DNA of 5,723 nucleotides from an uncultured bacterium (GTDB lineage: Bacteria; Patescibacteria; Microgenomatia; Levybacterales; UBA12049). Shown one piece after another: positions 1-4,510 of the stretch (the first letter of the stretch is position 1; every line of letters starts with the position of its first letter). The stretch spans positions 1 through 5,723 of the forward strand of contig CAMPGJ010000076.1 of assembly GCA_946885425.1 (NCBI GenBank), written 5' to 3'. The notes under the pieces are model-generated. The model ran no database searches. It saw nothing but the letters and a program-made list of their open reading frames with translations, and was not told the DNA's origin. The translations under genes and the position numbers were made by a program.

Positions 1-1
1 T

Positions 2-127
2 GGTCCAACTCTGGCTCATTATAAAGGAACTGAAGTAGCTGATGGTTTTGCAAATATAAAAGGAGAAATGAAAACAGAAAATGAAAAGACCTTTTTGGAA
101 ATTACTGAGCTGGTTCCTGAGCAATAG
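2..127 (+). CDS. 3' end of an unidentified protein (partial)
   Basis: An open frame runs from the left edge to a TAG stop at 125-127 and gives 41 residues that begin GPTLAHYKGTEV and end FLEITELVPEQ. The start lies outside the window. The last 25 residues alternate charged and hydrophobic positions (ANIKGEMK, KTFLEITEL), which suggests a closing beta-hairpin of a small beta-rich domain, but this is only an impression. I do not recognise the family. The codons fit an AT-rich gene. It converges on the minus-strand gene at 102-1583, and the two coding 3' ends overlap by 26 bp, so no separate terminator fits between them. The overlap also leaves some doubt that this frame is a real gene end. Confidence 0.45.
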   Translation, partial: GPTLAHYKGTEVADGFANIKGEMKTENEKTFLEITELVPEQ

Positions 128-1583
128 CAAGTTTTAGTTTGTTCATGGTTAAAAAGTTTGTGCAGGTTGGGCAAACTTTTTCTTTGATGTTAGCAGAAGC
201 TAGAATAACTTCTCCGTTGATTGAGTTACTGACCATGCCTGGTATCTTCCCTTCTGCTTTACCTTTTTTCCATATTTTTCCTTGTACATTTTGGTTGATA
301 TTCTCAACAAAGTTTTGTTTGGCAGCTATTTTCATAAGATCTTTCCAAAAGCAAATGTTTCTTGGATCATCATCTTCATTTTTAACTTTCTCTTTTTTCT
401 CAAATATATTTTCTTTTTGTTTGTTTTTCAAATGAAAAATTATTTGTTCTACTTTAGGTGGAGTTATACCTGTTTCAAACGTTGAAGTTTTGTTTACTTC
501 TTCTTTTGTGTACTGCAGCTCTTTTGTAAAGTATTTTGTTTGGGAAATTACCGAGGCAAATTGATCGGGAGTGACAACCAATGATTTATTAATCTCAGCA
601 AATCTTACTCTGATCTTCTTCTGTTGAAGCTCTGCTTTCAGAACAGTTGTAGCAGATGCCTCGGTTTGTTGATTAGCTATTTGCCTCACTTGGTTCCTTT
701 GTTCAGGTTCAAAGATTGTATATTCTTTAGGTTTAAAAATTTTTTCAGTAAACCTCACAGGTTTTTCTGTTGGTCTAGTAACCATTAGTTTTTTTTCCAA
801 GGTTTTCCTCTTTATGCTATCTCTAAAAAATAATTGTTGGGTTATTTCACCTGAGCGATTCTGGGCTGGTCCAGGATGACGAATTTGTCTTGATTGTTCT
901 TTTATCAAAGAAATCTTTTGCATGCCTTGCTGTTCAACCTTTTGTTGCATGAATCTTTTTTCAAGAGTCACCCTTTTAATAGGAGAAACAGGAGTCCCCT
1001 CTTGTTTATATCTTTTTTCCAAACTCACTTTTTTTATTAGTGAAACTTTTGGCTTTTCGCGAAGTTCATAAAGGCGTGCTTTTGGTATTTTTCTCATTGC
1101 TCTAATTTCGTCATGCTGGCGTGTTCCAGCATCTCTCTTAACATCATGGGCAAACCTAGATATTTCTCGTTTTATTTTGTCTATGGATAAGCGGTTCATT
1201 GTCGCTCCATCCCGGTAAGTGCTAAATGGTCGGGTGCTAAATCTCCCGTCCTGCGGGCTTCCCCCTTTACGTAAAGAGGTTTGGGAGGATTCACTCCAGG
1301 AGGTATTAAATGGTCGGTACTTGGCGGAAAATTCATTTCGGGACATAGTCCTTTGAGTTCGCCCTTGTGATTGAGGAGAATCGAATGATCGAGATGCTAA
1401 TCTAATGGACGAGATTGCTTTGCTCGTTCCTCGCCTCGCAATGACGGAAGGATTTGATGTTCGTGGACTATTTATTTTGGATGAAATGGAGAAAGAGCTC
1501 CCCTCTCGCAGACCCCGGCTTGATCCAGCTGATCTTACAGCTGTCATCATTCCTCCTCGTGATGGTCCTCGTTCTGCACTCAT
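102..1583 (-). CDS. Basic repeat-containing protein with possible degenerate deaminase-like C-terminus
   Basis: This 493-residue protein is unrecognised as a whole. Residues 1-128 are Arg/Ser/Gly-rich, probably disordered, and encoded by DNA of about 50% GC, whereas the rest is Lys/Gln-rich and AT-rich. Residues 47-59 (VIARRGTSKAISS) are the in-frame translation of a dispersed repeat at 1407-1446. Residues 179-267 hold degenerate repeats of the form VSLIKKVSLEKRY (179-194, 199-214, 223-229, 255-267). The C-terminus has KAEG at 442-445 and CPTC at 471-474. The 26-residue spacing from Glu to the first Cys fits a cytidine-deaminase-like zinc site, but the usual His is Lys. No signal peptide or membrane segment is visible. 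The ATG at 1583 was chosen because it sits in the same leader module as the 1767-2081 gene and has GGAG 6 nt upstream. An internal ATG at 1199, also preceded by GGAG, would give 365 residues and skip the GC-rich part. Confidence 0.7.
   Translation of the reverse strand: MSAERGPSRGGMMTAVRSAGSSRGLREGSSFSISSKINSPRTSNPSVIARRGTSKAISSIRLASRSFDSPQSQGRTQRTMSRNEFSAKYRPFNTSWSESSQTSLRKGGSPQDGRFSTRPFSTYRDGATMNRLSIDKIKREISRFAHDVKRDAGTRQHDEIRAMRKIPKARLYELREKPKVSLIKKVSLEKRYKQEGTPVSPIKRVTLEKRFMQQKVEQQGMQKISLIKEQSRQIRHPGPAQNRSGEITQQLFFRDSIKRKTLEKKLMVTRPTEKPVRFTEKIFKPKEYTIFEPEQRNQVRQIANQQTEASATTVLKAELQQKKIRVRFAEINKSLVVTPDQFASVISQTKYFTKELQYTKEEVNKTSTFETGITPPKVEQIIFHLKNKQKENIFEKKEKVKNEDDDPRNICFWKDLMKIAAKQNFVENINQNVQGKIWKKGKAEGKIPGMVSNSINGEVILASANIKEKVCPTCTNFLTMNKLKLAIAQEPAQ
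105..260 (-). other. Possible SCP1.201/DddA-like deaminase region (degenerate)
   Basis: This stretch covers residues 442-493 of the long minus-strand protein. It reads KAEG, then a short helix-like segment, then a hydrophobic strand (GEVILAS), then VCPTCTNFL and a final hydrophobic strand (LKLAIAQ). The order and spacing resemble the zinc-binding half of polymorphic-toxin deaminases such as DddA, which has HVEG followed by C-x2-C. The zinc ligand His is Lys here (codon AAA, two changes away from a His codon). The domain may therefore be inactive, or the resemblance may be chance. This is inferred from motif pattern only. Confidence 0.3.
1407..1446 (-). repeat. Dispersed repeat inserted in frame in a coding sequence
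   Basis: On the minus strand the 40 bp begin CGTCATTGCGAGG and end GCAATCTCGTCC. The same two words bound the first half of the intergenic element at 3137-3206 (CGTCATTGCGA then GCAATCTCGTCC). The copy here is a single arm rather than a full palindrome. It is read through without a stop and contributes about residues 47-59 of the 493-residue protein. Similar CGTCATTGCGAG...GCAATCTCGTC repeats are familiar as dispersed elements in several bacterial groups. Confidence 0.75.
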
Positions 1584-1697
1584 AGTTTGCTCCGCTCAAA
1601 CTATTAACAAATTACTTTTACAATTAACTATTCTTTTTATTTATTGGTTTTTAAATTAATAACTAGTTAACTGTGAATTGTTAACTGTTAATTGTTG
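1581..1697 (-). repeat. Leader module, copy 1 (upstream of the 493-residue gene)
   Basis: This module has two blocks that recur upstream of the next minus-strand gene. Block A (1581-1629, including the ATG) matches 2079-2127 at 44 of 49 positions. Block B (1665-1697, built of GTTAAC and CAATTAAC words) matches 2138-2170 at 32 of 33. Copy 1 carries 35 nt between the blocks, against 10 nt in copy 2. From the predicted -10 at 1710-1715, the leader would be about 120 nt. ACAATTAAC in block B is complementary to GTTAATTGT in block A, so long-range pairing is possible. Confidence 0.8.
1582..1604 (-). promoter_or_regulatory. Hairpin covering the start codon of the 493-residue gene
   Basis: In the mRNA sense, ATAGTTTG pairs perfectly with CAAACTAT over 8 bp with a 7-nt loop. 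The 3' arm includes the first two bases of the ATG, and the loop carries the GGAG that would serve as Shine-Dalgarno. Sequestration of the start codon would allow translational control. The second leader copy keeps the same stem with one G-U pair. Confidence 0.5.
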
Positions 1698-1709
1698 GCT
1701 TATGCTTGG

Positions 1710-1745
1710 AGTATAAACCCATGAATGAGCGTTAACTTGATATTA
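1710..1745 (-). promoter_or_regulatory. Promoter of the 493-residue gene
   Basis: On the minus strand TAATATCAAG (1736-1745) lies exactly 20 nt upstream of TATACT (1710-1715). The same arrangement with identical spacing occurs at 2182-2217 (-) and 2318-2352 (+). TATACT is a good -10 hexamer. No TTGACA-like -35 lies at 17 nt, and TATCAAG sits where a -35 element would. Transcription would begin near 1703. Confidence 0.6.
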
Positions 1746-1766
1746 ACCTTACAAAAAAGTTAACAT

Positions 1767-2081
1767 TTAGAAATCTTCTGAAGTACGAAGGCTTAAATCT
1801 TTTGTCTTTATATTTTCACCAAATTTTTTAATTGCTATGCTGAAAATTTCATCAAGAGAAATTTGTTTTCTTTCATCAAGCAATATTCGATATGTCTTTT
1901 CTACTCCATAGGTGGGAATTAAATCATAAATTCTCTTTTCAATTTGGCTGTTTTTGCTGACAAATACTGGTCTTTCAGGAGAGGAAGGCGAAGAGAGATG
2001 AGAAAAAATTATTCTACCTTCTGTATGATGAGAAGGTAATCTCATTGCAGTATCCGTTGCTGATACTATTTCTGCATGCAT
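1767..2081 (-). CDS. Small protein of unknown function
   Basis: This is a 104-residue protein. The first half (MHAEIVSATDTAMRL to about residue 45) is Ser/Pro-rich and probably flexible. The second half (IEKRIYDLIPTYGVEKTY onward) looks helical, rich in Lys, Glu and Ile, and could form a small helical domain. I do not recognise a family, and there is no signal peptide or membrane helix. The ATG is fixed by the leader, which is shared with the 493-residue gene. Both proteins begin M-x-A-E because the duplicated DNA extends into the first codons, but the rest is unrelated. No convincing SD is visible: the loop that carries GGAG in the other copy reads GCAAAA here. The stop (1767-1769) is followed within 25 nt by the promoter of the next gene, so each gene appears to have its own transcription start. 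Confidence 0.6.
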   Translation of the reverse strand: MHAEIVSATDTAMRLPSHHTEGRIIFSHLSSPSSPERPVFVSKNSQIEKRIYDLIPTYGVEKTYRILLDERKQISLDEIFSIAIKKFGENIKTKDLSLRTSEDF

Positions 2082-2170
2082 AGTTCGTTTTGCTCAAACT
2101 ATTAACAATTTACTTTTACAATTAACTTTTATTACTTAGTTAACTGTCAATTGTTAACTGTTAATTGTTG
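2079..2170 (-). repeat. Leader module, copy 2 (upstream of the 104-residue gene)
   Basis: This is the second copy of the promoter-leader-start module. Block A is 2079-2127 and block B 2138-2170, almost identical to 1581-1629 and 1665-1697. The start hairpin is kept at 2080-2087 and 2095-2102: ATAGTTTG pairs with CGAACTAT, with one G-U pair replacing A-U. The leader from the predicted start near 2175 is about 94 nt. Repeated GTTAAC palindromes are concentrated in both copies. Confidence 0.8.
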
Positions 2171-2181
2171 TGTATAGCTGT

Positions 2182-2217
2182 AGTATATTCTGCTTATGCT
2201 ACCTCAGCTTGATATTA
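2182..2217 (-). promoter_or_regulatory. Promoter of the 104-residue gene
   Basis: TAATATCAAG (2208-2217) is 20 nt upstream of TATACT (2182-2187) on the minus strand, the same design as at 1710-1745. The 20-nt spacers of the two promoters are unrelated in sequence, so only the two motifs are conserved. That supports function over simple duplication. Confidence 0.6.
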
Positions 2218-2233
2218 TTTGAACAAAAACTGC

Positions 2234-2303
2234 TGTCAGGTTGAGGCTAAAAAAAGTTTTGACAGGTAAAATATCGTAAATGTCAGGTTATTACAGCTGT
2301 AAT
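2234..2303. promoter_or_regulatory. Candidate operator sites between divergent promoters
   Basis: TGTCAGG occurs at 2234-2240 and 2281-2287, with the near match TGACAGG at 2260-2266, all in the same direction. A perfect 14-bp palindrome, ATTACAGCTGTAAT (2290-2303), follows 14 nt before the plus promoter motif at 2318. The position between two divergent promoters suits a regulator site, but no regulator is identifiable in the window. Confidence 0.35.
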
Positions 2304-2317
2304 TATCCCGTAAGGTG

Positions 2318-2352
2318 AATATCAAGTTGCTTCTGGAGCTCGCATCTATAAT
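2318..2352 (+). promoter_or_regulatory. Promoter with AATATCAAG and TATAAT spaced by 20 nt
   Basis: AATATCAAG (2318-2326) is followed after exactly 20 nt by TATAAT (2347-2352), the third instance of this arrangement. The -10 is also flanked by inverted arms CGCAT (2341-2345) and ATGCG (2351-2355). The expected transcription start falls at about 2359, the A of an ATG, so the transcript would be leaderless. Confidence 0.6.
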
Positions 2353-2358
2353 GCGACT

Positions 2359-2523
2359 ATGTTTAAAATATTTATAAAAGCATACAGAGGAACACGGGAG
2401 GCATGGGAATGGAAGAATGCTTTAGAAAAAAAATGTCATTCCCGCGAAGGCGGGAATCCAGGAGCGTTGTTATATATAAAGAGATGGATTCCTGGTCTGC
2501 CTACAGGAATGACATTAGACTAG
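2359..2523 (+). CDS. Small ORF, N-terminus unique, C-terminal half repeat-derived
   Basis: The frame runs 54 codons from the ATG right after the promoter at 2318-2352 to TAG at 2521-2523. The first 25 residues (MFKIFIKAYRGTREAWEWKN and on) are unique, basic and aromatic. From about residue 26 the frame reads the palindromic element at 2432-2516 (CHSREGGNPGALL then WIPGLPTGMTLD). It may be a short gene whose end was replaced by the insertion, a remnant, or an untranslated small RNA. It overlaps the 3' end of rnhB by 9 bp in convergent orientation. I rate the well-placed promoter higher than the coding claim. Confidence 0.3.
   Translation: MFKIFIKAYRGTREAWEWKNALEKKCHSREGGNPGALLYIKRWIPGLPTGMTLD
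2426..2457 (-). terminator. Probable intrinsic terminator for the DUF2130-rnhB transcript
   Basis: On the minus strand the GC-rich hairpin (stem 2438-2445 with 2450-2457, tetraloop CTTC) is followed by GACA and then eight T (2433-2426). The long pairing of the element ends leads straight into the same T tract. It lies 58 nt after the rnhB stop, so the repeat seems to act as the terminator. In the plus direction no T tract follows. Confidence 0.6.
2432..2516. repeat. Palindromic element with 11-bp terminal inverted repeats
   Basis: The 85-bp element has perfect ends AATGTCATTCC (2432-2442) and GGAATGACATT (2506-2516). Inside are an 8-bp hairpin ATTCCCGC-GAAG-GCGGGAAT (2438-2457) and a second pairing, GGAATCCA (2453-2460) with TGGATTCC (2485-2492). 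Elements starting GTCATTCCCGCGAA and containing GGCGGGAATCC are a widespread class of dispersed bacterial repeats. It abuts rnhB, and its last two bases form part of the rnhB stop codon. Confidence 0.85.
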
Positions 2524-3129
2524 GAATTTCTCTAACTTAAACGATCTTCTGTGTAAGTCTGATAATCCATATATCCTTATTGCATCCTGATGTTTCTTCG
2601 TTCCGTATCCTTTGTTTGTCGCAAAATCGTAATTGGTATATTGATCATGGAGCTTCTCCATCAGTTCATCACGGTATACTTTCGCTATGATAGATGCAGC
2701 AGCTATGGAAATGCTGATGCTGTCACCGTGGATGATTGGCTTTTGAATAGTTCTATTAAGATTTTCTATGAAGAAAGCATCGATAAGGATGTGATCAGGT
2801 GGAGTGTCCAAACCATTAATCGCGTTAACAAATGCTTGCTGGGCTGCCTTACCTACTCCGATCTGATTGATAACATTAACTGAAACCTCAGCGATTGAAT
2901 AAGAAATTGCATGTTCTTTAATAACCGCGTCTAGCTCCTTTCTTTTTTTAGCTGAAAGTTTTTTTGAATCGTTTATTTCGTTTGTCGCATTAAATCCTTT
3001 TGGTAATATAACTGCAGCTGCTACGACCGGCCCAGCAAAGCAACCACGCCCGACTTCATCAACACCAGCAATGTATTGAATACCTTGGTTCCAAAAGATG
3101 GTTTCGTGTTCAAAGGTCGGTTTAGTCAT
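2515..3129 (-). CDS. rnhB: Ribonuclease HII
   Basis: RNase HII cleaves the RNA strand of RNA/DNA hybrids in the cytoplasm and starts removal of single ribonucleotides misincorporated into DNA. The 204-residue length is typical. The family motifs are present in order: DEVGRG at 24-29 (catalytic D24, E25 and the GRG ribonucleotide-sensing loop), DSKKLS at 54-59, D117 in ILIDAF, GD at 135-136 (D136 as the fourth metal ligand) followed by AAASIIAKVYRD (143-154), and NKGYGTKKH at 172-180 with the conserved Tyr175. All four acidic residues are intact, so the enzyme should be active. The ATG at 3129 matches the expected distance to DEVGRG. The SD is weak (GAAGTAAG, overlapping the edge of an upstream repeat). 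It is probably co-transcribed with the DUF2130 gene 79 bp upstream, and a palindromic element abuts its stop codon. Confidence 0.97.
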   Translation of the reverse strand: MTKPTFEHETIFWNQGIQYIAGVDEVGRGCFAGPVVAAAVILPKGFNATNEINDSKKLSAKKRKELDAVIKEHAISYSIAEVSVNVINQIGVGKAAQQAFVNAINGLDTPPDHILIDAFFIENLNRTIQKPIIHGDSISISIAAASIIAKVYRDELMEKLHDQYTNYDFATNKGYGTKKHQDAIRIYGLSDLHRRSFKLEKFLV

Positions 3130-3136
3130 CTTACTT

Positions 3137-3206
3137 CGTCATTGCGAACAGAGTGAAGCAATCTCGTCCAACATATTGCCGCGTCGCTTTGCTCCTCGCA
3201 ATGACG
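3137..3206. repeat. 70-bp palindromic element in the DUF2130-rnhB gap
   Basis: The perfect terminal inverted repeats are CGTCATTGCGA (3137-3147) and TCGCAATGACG (3196-3206). The interior includes GAAGCAATCTCGTCC after the left end and GTCGCTTTGCTCC before the right end. It fills nearly all of the 79-bp gap between the DUF2130 stop (3209) and the rnhB start (3129). A half copy is translated at 1407-1446. In RNA it would fold just ahead of the rnhB start, where it could affect translation or message stability. No T tract makes it a terminator. Confidence 0.85.
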
Positions 3207-3208
3207 CA

Positions 3209-4348
3209 CTATTCTCCTGATTCTAATTCCGGTACTTCCAATCCTTTAATCGTCGGTAGAGTGTTCCCCATAATCCCTTTGAAGTCTCCATGCATGCCAT
3301 AGGTGTTGTCTATTACCATACGGATATTTTTCTCGTCACGAGCCCATTTGCTTGAAAAATATCTTTTTTCTTTTTCTATATCTCCCTGCATATTGGAAAA
3401 AGCTTCGATAATTGCTTCAATTCTGTGTTTGAATTCTACTCCTGAGAGGTATGAATAGAGTATCTCTACTTTCTCATCCTTACCTTGTGCTGCTTGTTTT
3501 GCATAATATAGTTGTATAAGATTGGCTCGTAGAGCTGAAGCTAGCCCTATGACAAAACCTTGCTGTGTCACCCAAACTCCTTCCCTGTATCCTGCAGTTT
3601 TTAAATTGGCTGGCATAACTTCTGAGACAAGCACTGCTTCTTCAGCATTAATTGCTCTTTTATCTCCTTTTAGTTTATCTATCCATCCTTCTGTCCACGT
3701 TTTAGTATTTTTTAGTTCCCAAAGAATCTTGCCGTTATAATTTCCACGCGCGTCCCAAACTTCTTGTATGATGTCTCCTCCTTTGACTCCTTTGCCTACT
3801 GGCTTGATCTTGTCATGTGGAAATTCTTTCTGGAGTAGTTCTTCAAACTCCAGTTCAAACACCTCACCCTGGGTCTGCTGTGAGCCTTGCTGCAGTTTTC
3901 TTTTGGCGTCTTCAAGCTCTTTTAGTGTGTCGAGAAGCTGTTTATCCTTGGCTTCCATTTTCAGATGGATTTCCTTCTCAGCTTTTTCTTGTGCATCAAT
4001 TCTTATTTTTTTCTCTTCTTCCTCTAGTTTTTGTTTCATCTCAATTTTTAATTCTTCTTTTTCCCGTTTGAGAGCTCTTTGTTCATCCATGAGTTTCTCA
4101 AGTTTTTCATAAAGCTCTTTATTTCTTGCGGCTTTTTCTTCACTCTCTTTTGCAGATTCTTTTAGCTGTAATTCAAATTGTTCTCTAATTTTTTTGGCTG
4201 AAGATTCCAAAGCAGCCTTCTTTGCTTCCTCCAGTTCTTTTTCATGTTTAGCATTTATTTCTTCTAGTTGCTGTTCATTGAATTGATGTTTGAGGGCTTC
4301 AGAGATTTCTACTTCCTTTTTGCAGTTGGGACAGATGACGCTATTCAT
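3209..4348 (-). CDS. DUF2130 family protein, coiled coil plus PD-(D/E)XK-like core
   Basis: The protein is 379 residues from the ATG at 4348. It begins with a half zinc ribbon (CPNC, Cys6 and Cys9), followed by a long Lys/Glu-rich coiled coil (about 25-155). The conserved core from about residue 160 reads GEVFELEFEELL, GGDI (Asp192), ILWELKNTK (Glu211, Lys213) and GYREGVWVT. Asp192 with Glu211-x-Lys213 fits a PD-(D/E)XK nuclease core; the architecture recalls RmuC-like proteins, although activity is not shown. The C-terminal part (about 300-379) is helical. The biological role of DUF2130 is not established; action on DNA is inferred. A frame extension to a TTG at 4384 was rejected, because MNSVICPNC is the usual family start and a promoter overlaps the extension. 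It is the first gene of the rnhB transcript and divergent from the paralogue pair at 4511. Confidence 0.9.
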   Translation of the reverse strand: MNSVICPNCKKEVEISEALKHQFNEQQLEEINAKHEKELEEAKKAALESSAKKIREQFELQLKESAKESEEKAARNKELYEKLEKLMDEQRALKREKEELKIEMKQKLEEEEKKIRIDAQEKAEKEIHLKMEAKDKQLLDTLKELEDAKRKLQQGSQQTQGEVFELEFEELLQKEFPHDKIKPVGKGVKGGDIIQEVWDARGNYNGKILWELKNTKTWTEGWIDKLKGDKRAINAEEAVLVSEVMPANLKTAGYREGVWVTQQGFVIGLASALRANLIQLYYAKQAAQGKDEKVEILYSYLSGVEFKHRIEAIIEAFSNMQGDIEKEKRYFSSKWARDEKNIRMVIDNTYGMHGDFKGIMGNTLPTIKGLEVPELESGE

Positions 4349-4355
4349 GTCTTCA

Positions 4356-4384
4356 ATAATAACCCTAAAAGCCAATTTGCGCAA
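4356..4384 (-). promoter_or_regulatory. Promoter of the DUF2130-rnhB transcript
   Basis: TTGCGC (4379-4384) and TATTAT (4356-4361) are separated by 17 nt on the minus strand. The -10 is only 7 nt from the ATG at 4348, so the message would be leaderless or nearly so. The weak SD-like GAAGAC is the only alternative. The 59-bp palindrome lies just upstream. Confidence 0.5.
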
Positions 4385-4397
4385 GATTTCAAATTGT

Positions 4398-4456
4398 AAT
4401 CCCGAGGTTTGAAGGTGCTAAACTCCGGGAGTTTAGCAGGCATAAACCTCGGGATT
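4398..4456. repeat. Two-stem palindromic element in a divergent intergenic region
   Basis: The outer stem is 13 bp and perfect (AATCCCGAGGTTT at 4398-4410 with AAACCTCGGGATT at 4444-4456). The inner stem is 10 bp and perfect (TGCTAAACTC at 4416-4425 with GAGTTTAGCA at 4429-4438, loop CGG). They are separated by a symmetric 5 by 5 internal loop. Neither flanking gene ends here, so it is not a terminator of either. It looks like a mobile or REP-like repeat or a regulatory structure. Confidence 0.85.
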
Positions 4457-4497
4457 TTGTGTTGGGCATTACTGACAGGGGTTATATATAGTGATAT

Positions 4498-4502
4498 AAG
4501 GA
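4498..4502 (+). promoter_or_regulatory. Ribosome binding site AAGGA
   Basis: AAGGA lies 8 nt before the ATG at 4511 and overlaps the in-frame ATG at 4502. This favours 4511 as the start. Upstream, TATATA (4484-4489) could be a -10, without a clear -35. Confidence 0.5.
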
Positions 4503-4510
4503 TGTTCATT

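Noticed and set aside
139..485. Plus-strand Phe/Leu-rich frames that look like membrane proteins
   Set aside because: They are shadows of the AT-rich, Lys-rich minus-strand coding sequence and have no ribosome binding site.
1405..1659. Plus-strand frame starting in the dispersed repeat
   Set aside because: It is antisense to the 493-residue gene and runs into the non-coding leader; its start is the repeat itself.
2137..2170. Short GTTAAC/CAATTAAC iterations considered as a CRISPR-like or tandem repeat array
   Set aside because: There are too few units, no spacers of constant length and low complexity. They are better explained as part of the duplicated leader.
2259..2264. TTGACA as the -35 of another plus-strand promoter
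   Set aside because: No -10-like hexamer occurs 16-19 nt downstream.
3522..4112. Plus-strand open frames opposite the DUF2130 gene
   Set aside because: They are Ser/Phe-rich mirror frames of the Lys/Glu coiled-coil codons, with no motif or start signal.
4349..4384. Extension of the DUF2130 protein to a TTG start at 4384
   Set aside because: The family normally starts just before the CPxC motif, and a -35/-10 pair occupies the extension.
4409..4510. N-terminal extension of the first paralogue from a TTG, giving a hydrophobic signal-like start
   Set aside because: The TTG lies inside the palindromic element, and the hydrophobic stretch is a translation of that element and of the likely promoter. 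The ATG at 4511 has a well-spaced AAGGA.
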